A DNA stretch of 64,000 bases from Nissolia schottii (Eukaryota > Streptophyta > Magnoliopsida > Fabales > Fabaceae). Below the pieces are notes generated by a model. That model was given only the letters and a program-made list of their open reading frames with translations, was not told the origin of the DNA and did not search any database. This document shows, in pieces, positions 25,861 to 38,639 of the stretch. Location: contig QANU01067169.1 of assembly GCA_003254905.1 (NCBI GenBank), forward strand, positions 21,663 through 85,662, given 5' to 3'. Position numbers and translations under genes: made by a program. The stretch's first letter is position 1. Each line of letters starts with the position of its first letter.

Positions 25861-26590
25861 TAGAACACTTCTCAAACTGTCAGCAACATAGATGGAATCA
25901 GAAATTTACATATAGTAAAAAATGAGATATCCTTCATCAAATCCACTGCCTCCTTCCGCAAATTTCACCTGCATTCCAATCTCAGTTACTCCCACCTCTC
26001 CCAATTATGTGATGAAAGTAGTTAGCGTATGGATTTGGAAGGTGATGTGTGGTGGAGCGAGTGCATGTGAGCGTAGGTGACTGGATGGCTATTGTCTCCG
26101 GTGGCTAATGATTGGATAGGGATAAGGTGGAGGAGACGGGTTATTGGTTGGATTAGCCGGTCATGGCCCATGGGTAAGAGGTGGTGGATCAATCTAAACT
26201 ATATCTAGTTTGAGTCACATGGATTTGGGTTGGGCTTGGGCAATGAATTCTGGGTGAGCTGGATTAAGGAAGTGATGGATCTTAGGTCTGTTACAAGAGA
26301 CAGGAAAATTGACCTAAATTAATGTTGAATTATTTTAGATTTTATTTTTTTGAAAAATTGTCAGTATAACCTGCGTAAAACGCGTTCATTACAAGTCTCT
26401 TTTTCCATCTATCACTCTCTACCTATCCCACCAGTTTATCAAACATAAAGTTGCAAAAAACAAAACATAATAAAAGCCAAAACATCTCAACTCTACACTA
26501 TTTATCAAGTGAAAACTACTGAAAACTAGTAATGGTAATCTAGAGAAAGAGTACCTGACCATTGAGATGTTACTTCACATTACACAATTC
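25861..26590. other. Intergenic downstream of STIP1-like gene
   Basis: No gene is seen. The last few hundred bases should include the 3' UTR of the minus-strand gene that ends at 26596. Confidence 0.5.
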
Positions 26591-26595
26591 AAAAT

Positions 26596-29202
26596 TCAGC
26601 GTCTTTTACTAAGGGATCTATTATGCAACTCAAGCAAGCCTTCAAGTGATTCCAAAGACCATGTTTCCTCATTTTGGGCATATACCTTTTGATGTAGAGA
26701 GTCTATTATTATGCTGACATTACCAAACCCATATATTTGATGACCGTTGTGCATTCTACCAGGTTTAAGCTTGAATAGCAAACCATGTTGCTGGGCATGG
26801 GCCTCGATGACTTCTTTCAAGCTCAACTCATGAACACCATCTGGATTGACACCGCCCGAGGATGCAGCAGCTTGCTGTTGAGCATAGGTTGCTGCTTTCT
26901 GCTGAGCCTCAAATTCCCTCTGCTCACGAACCCTAAGATAGCTTATATTCTCCTTTAAACCAGGTTGGACCACCTTCATACCGTCGACAGCCTGGTTCAT
27001 CATATCGATCCCAAGTTTAATCTGGTATCGAATACTTTCATTTGCATATAGTTCTTTTGGAATAAGTTCTTTCCAGCCGTTATACCATTTAATAACTTCA
27101 TCAAAGTTAGGATTTGAACACAACCAATGATACAAAACCTGAAGCCACTTGGCGAAGAAGAATTTCTCCATCATGTCAACCATGAGATGAATTGGAATAA
27201 CAGAAGCCCACTTCATTACCCAAAAAAATTGATCAAGCTTCTGACTTGCTGGGTTAACTTGGAAATCTTGCAAGACAAGCTGCAGCTTAGGAACAATAAA
27301 TCGAAGCATAAGTTGTTCCCAACTAGCAGAATCAAAGACAGGCTTCCAGGGAGACAATATGGTATATGCAGACTCATCACTTGGATGCCAGGCACCAAGA
27401 ACAGAACTCAATTTAAAACGAATCACTTGGTATATGCCCTCCAACTTGTGTCCTATCAGATGTAGCCACGGATGGACCCAAGTGTGGATAGGAATGGTCT
27501 CACGATGTGGTTCCCAAGTATCTACAGCAGTTGACAATTTTGGCAAAACTATATTGTCCAATATTGTAGTGAGAACTGAATGAGGCAGCAACTTTTCCCA
27601 TGAATCCAAAAACCGCAACATTGGCTCAGGATCCCGTGCCTGCCAGGTATTGATACCAGATATTCTCACAGCTGGCAATACAACCTCAGAAACCAATTGG
27701 GTATACGGTGATGATACATCCCATATTTCAAGACAATCTTCTCCTTGAAGTAAAGTCTTCCACAATGATACCAACTCCAACCCATGAGATGGATTTCGAA
27801 GAGGATCCCAACCTTGGAACACTCTGATGAACAAAGGTAGAGCATATGAGCAAGCAATGCACGACAAGTTACACAACTTGTAGTTATCAGCATATCTTTT
27901 ATGCAAGTCAGTAAAACACTGAGCAAGGGAATCTAATGTTAGCGTCCCTAAAGTGCTCTCTTCTCCCACTCGGTCCAACACACTCATTATTTCCTCCAAA
28001 CCATCCAGCTGCTTCTTTTGGAATGCTGCCTCTGTTTCTAACTTCTCTTTTTCGTTTTTCAAGCTAAGTGCTGTCTCCCTCTCCCTCCTCAAATCTCTAT
28101 CAATCTCTTGGATGTCAGCCTCAGCCAACCGAACAATTAATGCTACATTATGCTGAAGTTCTGGCATTGGGACATCATTTTCCTTTGCTTTCTCCTCAGC
28201 ATTCAAATCAGACAAGTTTGTATATACGCGAACCTGCGGCCCCCTCATATCATAAACCTTCTGAACAACTTCTAAATCCTGTTCTTGCTTGCTTGCCAAC
28301 AATTCCTCAGCAGTAATATACTCTTCCTCCTCTTTCTTCTTCTTCAACTTTGATTGCTTTGACCATACCCTTTCTTTTGTTCTGCCAGGTGTAGGTTGGG
28401 TGACTCCTGACAAGCTCTTATTCTCTTGCTGTAAAGCAGGCATTGGCATAGAGTCCTTAGAGTTACTAAAGCCAATACCAGAATTCTTCGCCCTCAGTTT
28501 CGCCTCAATAGGAGCCACAATACCTTGCTCATTCTTCCCAAGACCACCTCCTTTATAACCCATCTTCTCTAACAGCTTCATTCCTATTCCCTTCGTATGC
28601 TTCTCGAATTTCCCAACATCAGCAGATCCATCTTGACCAAGATTTTGTCGTTGACCTCTCTTCTTCTCCAACTTCTCTCTCTCCCTCTCCCTTTCCCTCC
28701 TCATTGCCCCCTCCTTAATCTTCTTCCCAAATGCTGTAGGCAGAAAGTTATGATCATCATTCTCATTCTCATCAGAACCATCATTCCTATCAGAATCATT
28801 TGCAGCATAACCAGAATTAAAACCTAAACCAGACCCAGAAGTGCTGGCAGACCCCATACCAAGACCTAATCCGGGCCTATCCTCACTAGCATAATTATCC
28901 TTCTCATTCTGTTCTTTAGACTTGTTATCAGCATCTTGGTTAGGCATAACAGTGCCAGTAGAGACGAAATTCACAGGCTTGGTAAGATCCACCTTCTTCG
29001 ATATACCGTCTTTTCTACGTTTTCTGCTAGAATAGTCATCATCATCATCTTCAGAGTCCGCAAAAACACCATAAAGAACATCTTCTCTGGTCTGGGTACG
29101 TTTCTCTTTGCGCTTTCGATAGTAGTACTCGCCACCAATCCATTGCCCTCCATCAAAATCGTTCTCCATCCCAAATGTCTCCATCTCTTGGTCCTCGTCC
29201 AT
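26596..29202 (-). CDS. STIPL1: Septin and tuftelin-interacting protein 1 homologue (Ntr1-like, G-patch)
   Basis: Nuclear splicing factor. In the yeast and animal family, Ntr1/TFIP11 recruits and activates the helicase Prp43 to take apart the intron-lariat spliceosome. The protein is 868 residues, close to the usual plant size (about 850), in one uninterrupted coding exon. Acidic and KR-rich N-terminal TIP_N region (1 to about 100, [17 protein letters not shown]), Glu/Arg-rich coil before the G-patch, G-patch about 198-245 ([20 protein letters not shown]), then the large GCFC-like domain (about 400-700), and a conserved C-terminal tail. The start was set at ATG 29202 (MDEDQEME); the frame is open further upstream to 29340 but crosses a good splice acceptor at 29220, so that part is intron. 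Looks intact and functional. Confidence 0.95.
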   Translation of the reverse strand: MDEDQEMETFGMENDFDGGQWIGGEYYYRKRKEKRTQTREDVLYGVFADSEDDDDDYSSRKRRKDGISKKVDLTKPVNFVSTGTVMPNQDADNKSKEQNEKDNYASEDRPGLGLGMGSASTSGSGLGFNSGYAANDSDRNDGSDENENDDHNFLPTAFGKKIKEGAMRREREREREKLEKKRGQRQNLGQDGSADVGKFEKHTKGIGMKLLEKMGYKGGGLGKNEQGIVAPIEAKLRAKNSGIGFSNSKDSMPMPALQQENKSLSGVTQPTPGRTKERVWSKQSKLKKKKEEEEYITAEELLASKQEQDLEVVQKVYDMRGPQVRVYTNLSDLNAEEKAKENDVPMPELQHNVALIVRLAEADIQEIDRDLRRERETALSLKNEKEKLETEAAFQKKQLDGLEEIMSVLDRVGEESTLGTLTLDSLAQCFTDLHKRYADNYKLCNLSCIACSYALPLFIRVFQGWDPLRNPSHGLELVSLWKTLLQGEDCLEIWDVSSPYTQLVSEVVLPAVRISGINTWQARDPEPMLRFLDSWEKLLPHSVLTTILDNIVLPKLSTAVDTWEPHRETIPIHTWVHPWLHLIGHKLEGIYQVIRFKLSSVLGAWHPSDESAYTILSPWKPVFDSASWEQLMLRFIVPKLQLVLQDFQVNPASQKLDQFFWVMKWASVIPIHLMVDMMEKFFFAKWLQVLYHWLCSNPNFDEVIKWYNGWKELIPKELYANESIRYQIKLGIDMMNQAVDGMKVVQPGLKENISYLRVREQREFEAQQKAATYAQQQAAASSGGVNPDGVHELSLKEVIEAHAQQHGLLFKLKPGRMHNGHQIYGFGNVSIIIDSLHQKVYAQNEETWSLESLEGLLELHNRSLSKRR

Positions 29203-29219
29203 TTTTTTGGTCACACAAC

Positions 29220-29480
29220 CTACAACTGAAAAAATAAAATTCACTGCCCGTAGTGTAAGGTCAAACCAAATTACATACAATCCCCATCCCAGCTTATTTT
29301 TTTTTTTATTATAATGGAAATTGTCAAAGCATGAATACATTTAGCTCCATATGTATTATATCCACAGAATTTGGAAACAAGCAGAACAAATAACCTTCGA
29401 ATGAGGCATAACACTCAGCACCAAAGTCAAGAAATCAGTGGTTCGAAAAGAGAGTACCTTGCGAGATTTAGATAACTTAC
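29220..29480 (-). other. 5' UTR intron of the STIP1-like gene
   Basis: Minus-strand donor GTAAGTTATC at 29480 and acceptor GTTGTAG ending at 29220, 17 bases before the ATG. The leader exon therefore extends right of 29480, to about 29600. Confidence 0.7.
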
Positions 29481-29599
29481 CGGCGCAGCAACGGTGGAGG
29501 AATTGAGCGAGATGGGAGCTTCCTTCGTCGGGCGAGTTTGACGAAGATCGGCTAGCTAAGCTGAGACGCAAAGCAGTACACGAGATTGATTAGCAGCTG

Positions 29600-30429
29600 C
29601 AGTGAGAAAGTAAGGTTCGTCGATCTTCGGAGGCTAGGGCTACGGTTTGCTGTATAATTTTGGCTTCCTTCCAATCAAATTATGGAAAAGTGCTGTTGAC
29701 GACGGGCTGAGGCATGTGCATAACTCACATAGCAGGCAAAGATAGGATAAAGCTCCTCTGAATTAATTGATTTGGCGAACTTGTTGTGGCATTGCAGCAA
29801 CAACCACCAACAATAGTCGACCAGATGCGCAGGAGAACGTCGTTGTCGTGAAGAGCGGCGCAGGGTGGGAGAAGATTAGAAGGAGTGGGTCTAGAATGAT
29901 CGCGGTCTTTGAGGGCCTGACCCAGAATCCTCTTCGCTAGAAGGGCTTGGGCTTGTCAAATGTGATGAATCACGTAGGTGGCCCATATGACCGAGAATAA
30001 TAAAAGTGAGGTGCATATCCTGTAGCCCATGTGGCAGAGAAGAATTAAAAAAGTTTGGGAAAGTTAGGGTTCGTTTGGCAGACTATAAGGCATGATTGAA
30101 TTGTTTGGTACGGTTGTAAGGCTTTAGTGCCATTTTCTTGCTTTTCAGATGTAACCAAAAAAAAATTGTTTGGTACAATTGCAAATTTGAGAGAGAAGGT
30201 TAGAGAGAGAGAAGGAGTGAGAAAAGGTGAGGATTGTTTCGTTATGAGCTGCCTGGACAGGAAGTTCGACTAAGAGCTGGACCAACTTAATAGGTCGGAA
30301 AAAAAAGGTGAGAAAGGTGGGGGAGGAGTTCTCCAGTATGTCCTCACTAGTGGCTCGTGAAGAAGATTTGATGGTGAATGAAGTCCTTGAGACCTCGACG
30401 ATGGAATCCCCTAAACCTCCTTTGTAGGA
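29600..30429. other. Promoter side of STIP1-like gene and unassigned DNA
   Basis: The first few hundred bases should hold the minus-strand promoter. After 30060 there are repeat-like words (TTGTTTGGTAC twice). No gene found. Confidence 0.4.
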
Positions 30430-30570
30430 GTGCTCAAGTTTAGGAATGCGAGGCAAGACTGCGAAGATGACTCATTTAGCTCAAGTTCGGAGGAGTCCAA
30501 GAGTGATGACGAAGATGATGAGAAAGCTGAGTTCGGCTCATATGCAACGTTGGAGAAAGAGAAAAAGCAT
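30430..30570 (+). other. Acidic Ser/Asp/Glu-rich open frame cut by the gap
   Basis: An open frame encodes a highly acidic, serine-rich stretch (SSSSEESKSDDEDDEK) and runs into the N block at 30571. Such composition is typical of nuclear proteins but does not identify one. It could be an exon piece of a gene lost in the gap, or chance. Confidence 0.3.
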
Positions 30571-31231
30571 NNNNNNNNNNNNNNNNNNNNNNNNNNNNNN
30601 NNNNNNNNNNNNNNNNNNNNNNNNNNNNNNNNNNNNNNNNNNNNNNNNNNNNNNNNNNNNNNNNNNNNNNNNNNNNNNNNNNNNNNNNNNNNNNNNNNNN
30701 NNNNNNNNNNNNNNNNNNNNNNNNNNNNNNNNNNNNNNNNNNNNNNNNNNNNNNNNNNNNNNNNNNNNNNNNNNNNNNNNNNNNNNNNNNNNNNNNNNNN
30801 NNNNNNNNNNNNNNNNNNNNNNNNNNNNNNNNNNNNNNNNNNNNNNNNNNNNNNNNNNNNNNNNNNNNNNNNNNNNNNNNNNNNNNNNNNNNNNNNNNNN
30901 NNNNNNNNNNNNNNNNNNNNNNNNNNNNNNNNNNNNNNNNNNNNNNNNNNNNNNNNNNNNNNNNNNNNNNNNNNNNNNNNNNNNNNNNNNNNNNNNNNNN
31001 NNNNNNNNNNNNNNNNNNNNNNNNNNNNNNNNNNNNNNNNNNNNNNNNNNNNNNNNNNNNNNNNNNNNNNNNNNNNNNNNNNNNNNNNNNNNNNNNNNNN
31101 NNNNNNNNNNNNNNNNNNNNNNNNNNNNNNNNNNNNNNNNNNNNNNNNNNNNNNNNNNNNNNNNNNNNNNNNNNNNNNNNNNNNNNNNNNNNNNNNNNNN
31201 NNNNNNNNNNNNNNNNNNNNNNNNNNNNNNN
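30571..31231. other. Assembly gap (661 N)
   Basis: Run of unknown bases. Any open frame reported through it is meaningless. Confidence 1.
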
Positions 31232-31239
31232 ATCAGAAA

Positions 31240-32842
31240 TATTAAATGAAGCTTAAATGTTATACTTGCTTGGGAGATCAATCTTGTAAGCATTGTCATT
31301 TATCCTTTCCATCACTTGAAATGGACCATCTCCCCTAACATCAAGTTTAGATTTTCTTTGAGTAGGAAACCGTTCATTCTTCAAATGTACCAAACCCAAT
31401 CACTAGGTTTGAATACAATTTTTTTTTGCCCCTTATTCACTCTTTGAGCTGTCAACCTACTTTTCTTCTCAATCATTTCACATGCCTTCATATGTATTGC
31501 TTTAACCTTTTTAGCCTTTCTTTCACCATTCTAAGCTATCTAGATCACTCAAAGGTAAAGACTTCAAATCCAAAACAGTTAAAGGATTAAATTCATGCAC
31601 AATCTCAAATGGAGAGAAACCTATGGAAGAATGTATAGTCCTATTATAAGCAAACTCAATAAAAGGCAAACAATCTTCCCAAGTTTTTAAACTATTACCA
31701 ACAACAACATGAAATAAAGTTCTTAAAGTTCTATTCAAAACTTCACTTTTCCATCAATTTGTGAGTGACAAGTAGTGGAATATAGCAGTTTAGTTCATAA
31801 ATTACCTTACAACACTTTCCAAAAATGACTCAAGAATTTCACATCACAGTCCGGAGCAATCATCTTCGGGACACCATGCAAAAGCACAACCTTTTTAAAC
31901 AACAAGTTAGCAATATTTGTAGCATCATAAATTTTGTTGCATGCAATAAAATGTGTCATTCTGTTAAAACTATCAACAACAACAAATATGTTATCTCTAC
32001 CTTTCCTAGTCTTAGGCAATCCAAGCATAAAATCCATAGATATGTCAATCAAATGATGAGTAGGAACAGACAATGGGGTGCACAACCCATGTGGCATAGA
32101 CTTAGATTTAGTCTGTTTACATGCAATGCATCTAGCACAAATCCTCTCAACATCCTTTCGCATGTGAGGCCAATAAAAATGTTTAGATAATAATGCAAAA
32201 TCTTATGCACACCAAAATGACCTATCAAACCACCACTATGTGATTTTCTAACAACAATTCTCTAATAGAACAAACTGACACCCAAATTTTATTACGACAA
32301 AATAAAAAACCTTCATGCCTATAGAATTTCTCAAATAAGCCATGTTCATATGAAGCATAGATATTAGAGAAATCAAAATTAGTTGCATACAAATCTTTCA
32401 AATGCTCAAACCCTGACAACTTAGAAATAAGTGTAGTGATTAAAGCATTTATAGATAAAGCCTCAACAACTACATTCTCTTTACCCAGTCGAGGAAAAGT
32501 CTCAATGAACTCCACCCATTTAGCATGTCTTTTGTTCAACTTACCTCGCCCCTTAAGGTGCTTCAAAGATTCATGATCAATGTGAACCACAAACTCTTTT
32601 GATAGCAAATAATGTTACCAAACTACAATTCCTTGTCATAGGTAGAATACTTTAAGTTGAGCTAAATTCAATTTTTCACAAAAGAAAGCAATAAGATATT
32701 TTTCTTGCATCAAACCAGCACCTATACCTATCTTAGAGGCATCATATTCAATCTCAAAAGTCTTATCAAAACAAGGCAAAACAAGAACATGAGCAGAACT
32801 ATGATGACCCCCAAAAATTGTCACTAACACGCAAGAGGCCAT
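31240..32842 (-). mobile_element. Ty3/gypsy pol fragment (RT end, RNase H, integrase)
   Basis: Minus-strand pieces in order: RNase H start ([19 protein letters not shown], 32842-32636), RNase H end and linker (32608-32225, [14 protein letters not shown]), integrase zinc finger and core (32163-31807, CIACKQTKS, DISMDFMLGLPKTRKGRDNI), integrase end (31738-31523, FIEFAYNRTIHSSIGFSPFE). Frameshifts separate them. No LTRs remain; left side runs to the gap, right side ends by about 32860 next to other LTR-like DNA. Confidence 0.9.
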
Positions 32843-32862
32843 TTCCTTTATGAAAGCCTTTT

Positions 32863-33300
32863 AACGTGCTAATTATGAAAACGCGTAACGATTTATAAAA
32901 TAAAACCTTTTAAAATAAAGTAAACTTCATAAATGAACAAAATACTTGTCTCATGAAATCCTTATAATAAAATCTATGATTAAAAATATGAAATCAAATA
33001 ACTGAAAATACATAACAAGCCGCCTATAGTTCACTAGAGCACTTTACTAACTAGCATAAGATAAACGACATAAACTATCCTAAACTAACTTCACTGCGAA
33101 GCAAAGTTCACCCAAAGGCTGCTGACTATTGGAGGAGAGGAATTGTATCCAAGTCCTCGTTGGGATCTGCAAGTAAAACAAATCAATGTAAGTGTGACTC
33201 ATCATCACAGTGAGTGGGTTTACGACCACATGAGACAGTTATATAAACATAGCACAGACAATGCAATACATAAAAGACATAATGTGTTATAAACATAATG
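32863..33300 (-). mobile_element. Probable gypsy LTR fragment
   Basis: AT-rich DNA with CACTGCGAAGCAAAGTTCACC, similar in layout to CCACTGCGAAGTAGAGCTTAC near 59980 in the right-hand LTR. Suggests part of a related LTR in the minus orientation. Boundaries not visible. Confidence 0.4.
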
Positions 33301-33466
33301 AGTGTGTTTGTTTGCGCTTCTGGAAGGGGAGAAGTCCTTATTTTTACAAGAAAATTACTTTTATTGATTTTTGTGTTGTTTGTGCTTCTAAAAAAAGTAG
33401 AAAAGAATTAATTGTTTTGCTTATTTTGAGAAGTAGGTCTCCACTTGCTTCTGGTAGAATCAGAAG

Positions 33467-36408
33467 TGTAACATCTTACATTGTTATAGAACATAAACAC
33501 AATATTTTCTGTTGTACAGTAATTAATAATTATGTATAATATTGAACCATACATTCATAATACATTATTTAAATAATAATATTCCTCTAATCACGTTGAG
33601 TTCAAAACTTTCGTCAGATTGACAATCGGAGTTACGGTTTAGAAGTTAGGATTAGGCGCGTTGCCTTACGGGGCCCACTCTATCTCTGTCTAAGTTACCC
33701 TAGAGACTAGAGACCCTTGGGAACCTACTCCCATAATTATTGTAATTAAATTTTTTATTTTAGTCCTGATACGATAAAAATCGATAAATCGTCTTCTAGT
33801 TTTTCGTTACGCGACGACTCGCGCACCGGACGAACCAAAGAGATTTTCCACTCTGTCAAACAACATTTACTCCTCCCCCATCAGCCTTTGGAAGCCACGG
33901 CTGACCCTCTATCTTTTTTTTTCTCTCAATTTCTCTTCAAGTGCAATCACATTTATTCCCTTCTCCCATTCCAAAGCTATGTTGAACACTATTCATAAAG
34001 CTCTCATCTTCTTTCTAAGTTAAGAAAAGAAAATTTCAGACTTCCTCTTCCATTTTTCCTCTCCAAAACTGTGGCTTCTCCCCCCTCAATTAACCTTCAA
34101 ATAACTTCCCCAAACACCATACACTGTTTACAAAAAAGAAAGTCATCATCCTCCTCTTCAAGAACATAAGCTTTGTTCTAGCAAAGGTGGGATTTTCCTT
34201 GCATGTTTCTTGTTGTTTTTCCTTTCTTATGACTGATTCTAAATATATAATATTCTCCTATTCTTGCTTGATACGAAAATGGATTTGTTGTTTGCAAGCA
34301 CGTATGAAAAAAAAATANAAGTGTGTCTTTAAGGATGAAACCTTCTTTTAAGAGTAAAGATAGAAAATGAAGTCCCATTACACTTAGTTTGAGTTGGTTC
34401 ATGTGGGAAAGTCATTTTCTGTAGATCTTGTGTTCGTTATAAGAATTCATATCTATAGCATAGAGTGCCATGAGTATGGTTCATATTATATATAAATGTG
34501 TGCAAATTATTGTTATAATTTTGTTCTGTTAAAAATGATTGTTTATATTCTTATTATGTTCTTATTATGTTTATGATTGTTCTGACGAGATTTATGCTTG
34601 TGATCACGATTATGTTGACGAATGTTGCAAGTATATGCTCACAATCTATTATGTTCACATAATCATTTTCTATCATGCGTTGTTGAATATGCATACATGT
34701 GATTATATCATCATTTCTGCATAAGTGTGTTATAAGTTATGAATGAAAGGAATGATTATGAAAGATATGTTATGTCCTATTTGAAAAAACTACTCTGTAA
34801 GACTTTAATAACACACTCAATCGAACAAAGGCTCGTCATTGATGTGATTGGGGATTCCTATCTTGGGAAGCAAATCCTCTGGGCCTTAGCTAGATACAGG
34901 TCACCTCGACACCTTTTTTGGTTTAGAAGGTTGTGTGTTGTTGGTCCAAGCACAGGCAGAGGAGAAAAATCCCTTCAATTATTTACTGACTGGATCAAAT
35001 TATATTATGTGATTCGCTACCATAGATTGAACTCAACTTTCCTTTATTTTGTATATCCTTAGATGGTTGAAGCTGTTTCAAGCATACTGAATGGTATAAC
35101 ATAAACAACATGTGTTCTTGGGCAATTGAAGCTTTCCAAGTCATACTTAACGCATAAGCTGACATCACGCAAGGCATTCATTATTTAGTGCATCATATGT
35201 TAATATTATGATTATGCCTGTTACTCCATGATTATGACTACTACTCCATGATTATGTACGTTACTCTTGTTTATAAATGTGGATTGTTAAGTTAAAGGAA
35301 AGACTAAGGTAACATGTAACCATTTAGGACTAAGGCAATATAAATAATTTAAATGAACTATGATGTATGCTCACTTAGAGATAGCCCAAATGGCTAGAAC
35401 CTTATGCGATGACACCTAGTATGATGCACAGGAATCCTTACTAAGGAAATTCAATTTCTCATTCCCTTCGCATTTTTGTTCTAGATTTCGATGTTACCAG
35501 CACGGATAGTGAGGTTGGGACCTCGAGACATCAAGAGCATCAGGATTGATCCCATTCAGGGCATAGTCATTATGGTTGCTGCCCACACTACGACGTACGA
35601 GATAGCGGTCATAGACATGGAAGATGTTTCCATTACACCCAAGTTGATGTACCAGATTCAGGAGTTGTTTCCCCCTCATGATGCTAACCCTATGGTTCCT
35701 CAACCTTCACCTTCGATGCCCATTGCTGACGAGTCTGGGTCTGATTCTAACAAGGCTGTGATATCCCAATTTTGTGATCCTCCTTGACGCACTAGTAAAG
35801 CACGAAGCTATCGTAAAGCTTTTAGCATGTGTCCGACGGGTGCGATCAAAGTTTTCCCTTTGGGTTTCAAGACGAGACAGTACTTCCCTCCACATGGCGC
35901 TTCAATGGCTTGAGAGTGGTCGTGACGTTGTCATGTTTAGTTATCCTCATGTTTCATTTTTTCAGATATTATTTAGGTGTTTTAGATTTTGTTGTGATGA
36001 CGAGCAAGCATGTGTTGAGCTCCTCATCTTTTGTTTGGATATTATATTTATATTTGTGTCATGATGATGCCTTGCGTGGCTTTGTGGATATTGTGATGAT
36101 GGATGAATATTGTTCTGCTATATTATTATTACATACAATTTGTGTACCTAAGGTACATTTAGTTTATGATTGGTATGTTTGATCCGTTATCGTTATGCAT
36201 ATCGTTGTCTAATGTTGCTTTAAGAAAATACAGTACCATTTTGCATGACTCAATTTTCTTAAAAGTTTTCCATAAAAGTTCAAAATTTCCCATATTTTCC
36301 AATTAAGTATTTTATAAAATTAAGTCTAAAGATAAGCAAAAGCCAAAACGTTACAACTTGCGAGCATTAATTACGACTTAAACGTACTTAGCTAGTTAAG
36401 GTGTTACA
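33467..36408 (+). mobile_element. Long gypsy LTR with primer-binding site
   Basis: Probable start TGTAACATCTTACATTG at 33467; clear end GTTAAGGTGTTACA at 36408, followed four bases later by TGGTATCAGAG (36412-36422), a Met-tRNA primer-binding site. It is thus a 5' LTR on the plus strand. Length about 2.9 kb if the start is right. A second possible LTR start, TGTGATATCCCAATTTTG at 35757, cannot be excluded. N at 34318. Confidence 0.55.
35491..35787 (+). other. Open frame of 98 codons inside the gypsy LTR
   Basis: Open frame preceded by a splice-acceptor-like TTTTTGTTCTAG, with ordinary amino-acid composition but no domain I recognise. It is inside the LTR, 3' half. Function unknown; could be chance. 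Confidence 0.3.
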
Positions 36409-37010
36409 TTATGGTATCAGAGTATGTCGATTCAATGAGCCTGAGGATTGTGCTTGACTATGCTTCTAAGCATATTTTTGTGCCTTTGTTTCTCTGTGTG
36501 CAGTTTGTTCCTACATACACATTGCATGAGTATGAGCCTTATTTAGTCTTCATCAGATCTTGAAGATTGAATTGACTATGCTCCAATGCGTTTCTCGAAT
36601 AGTTAGTCATGTGTTAGGTCGTCTTCTGATACAAGGAGTAGTTTTGCATGGCATGCTTAGTTGCTTTGTCCTTATACTTCTGGTAAAACATAGAGCTTAG
36701 CTACCTCTATGGTTGTTGTCGGATATATTCAGGGTTGATGGCTAGCAATGGGCGAAATCAGAACGCTATGATCATTGAGGACCTTAGCATTCTGCTAGGT
36801 ATGACTCTAAGTCTCAGCCTCAACATTATGGAAAGGAAGCAGTTGTGACAACTCAACCTTGTTCTACGAGCTTGGTCTAAGGAGTTTGAGAGGTTTCTAG
36901 TCGTCACGAGAGAGAGGCATTACCTTTTTTATTTCTTGATAAGGTAAACCCTCCTGCTGAAGGAAAGTTTCTCTTCCCTTTCCTTGAGAAAAACACTACT
37001 TCAAAAGGAT
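36409..37010 (+). mobile_element. Gypsy leader and possible gag start, degenerate
   Basis: Sequence following the primer-binding site. An ATG near 36729 opens a short frame (MASNGRNQN) that is broken soon after. No clear gag domain, so only position supports it. Confidence 0.4.
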
Positions 37011-38050
37011 CTAAATGATAGCGTCTAGCGTATTCTTGATAATCCCGTAGCTATACACATTTCTTTCTCGTGGTATAACTTGATTGAAAAGAAAAGAATT
37101 TGAATATTCCCATATTTTTCTGGCTTCATGCCTTTCCATTTCCACTTGTCGTAATTTTGATGATTTGTTTGAAGGTGTCCTCTCCCTCAGCCACAAACCC
37201 CTTGACTGAGATCTAGAATTATGTACTTGTTGTGAATCAGAAGAACTAGAACTGTATTGGTCGGACGTGAAGAGAGCAGTGGATGGATGATCTTGGGTTA
37301 TTTGTCGTTCTTGTTTAGTCAGGAGGGAAAAGACAGTATTAACATCAGGTAAAGGTTTCATCATCATGACTTGGGATCAGACATGGGTGTATTGTTCATT
37401 TAAACCTCTAATGAAGCGTACAACATAATCTCGTTTTCTATAATTTCTAAAAATTCCTAAACCACGGACACAAGAAATAGGACAGGTACAAGGAATGAAT
37501 TGAAAACACTCTAGTTCTTCCCAAACCGATTTCAACTTAGTAAAATACAAGGTAATAGAAAGTTCTCCTTGTCTAAGAATACTGTTCTTCCAACGGTTCT
37601 AAAGATATCACCCTGATAATATCTATACCTAAGATCATTCCAAAGTTCATAATAGTTTTCAATCCAAATAACACTTTAATAGATTTCTAAAGACAAAGAT
37701 TGAGTTATCCAAGAAATGATATAGGTGTTACAACGATCCCAAGCATCAAATAAGGACTATCTTCAGTAGGTTTAGTGACCGTATATACCATTGATGAAAC
37801 ATATTTTGTTCTTCGACTTGAGGGCAAGACGCATCGCACGTTCCCATTAGTGATAGTTCTGATTTGAGCTTGATGGGAGTGATTGCAACTCCCGAATTTT
37901 CCCAAGGATGAATGAAGTACGGAATCGTTGGATTGAGCATAGGGTTTTGCACATGATAATTGAGCATTGAATGTTGAATCAGTGCTTGCTGAGGAGGAAT
38001 TGGCACTTCAAATTGATGCGGGATTGGCGGCGGATTCTCCATGATAATGA
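37011..38050 (-). mobile_element. Copia gag remnant
   Basis: Minus strand: N-terminal part 38042-37746 with PYFIHPWENSGVAITP, the usual copia gag opening, and C-terminal part 37367-37011 with MMMKPLPDVNTVFSLLTKQE, matching the plant gag motif around PLP.(I/V)N.VFS. The middle is broken by stops. The 5' leader and LTR are probably within 38050-38640, but no clean LTR end was found. Confidence 0.75.
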
Positions 38051-38639
38051 ACCAAAGAAATTGGGGAAATGGAATTGACAGAAGAAATTGGGGAAAACAA
38101 GAAGGAAATGAGAAATTGACAAAGAAGTTTCACAACTATTGTTGATCCACCTGATTGAGTCTTGCAAGGCGTGCTTGAGAAAATTGCAAGATTCACAGCG
38201 AAAACTTGTGGATTAATCACTCTAAATCAAATAAGATTCCAAGAAGTGCTCAAGATTAGAAGAAATAACCATGAGACTGAAAAACTCGTGGAGCAGCGCT
38301 GCAAGATGAAGATGCAGAAGCTCAAAATTGATTGCATATCAAATCTTAAGCAAGAAAGATGAAGCTAAGAGATTTTAGAAAATGCCTCTCAGAGAGGTTT
38401 CTTATTGAATTTCAGAATAAGTGAAGCACTCAACAAGTTTATGCTAACTGGCTAATATATAGTGCTTAATCAGCAACTAACTAACTAACTCAGGTTACAC
38501 ACAAACTAAATTAGTTCTTCAATAACAAACTTAAACCAACTCTGGTTTGAGAGCTGTTAGTTCTATGTAATTGGGCCATCTCCCTTGTCACTGGCCCAAT
38601 GTTCCTAGCCTGTATCAATTGTGGACTTAAGTGATATAG

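Noticed and set aside
27127-28558. Plus-strand frames over the STIP1-like gene
   Set aside because: Antisense shadows of the long minus-strand coding exon.
29203-29340. N-terminal extension of the STIP1-like protein
   Set aside because: The extra open frame crosses a good splice acceptor at 29220 and lies in an intron of the leader; the family starts at the MDEDQ-like methionine.
30430-31249. Long open frames of about 250-270 codons on both strands
   Set aside because: They run through the N block and are artefacts of unknown bases.
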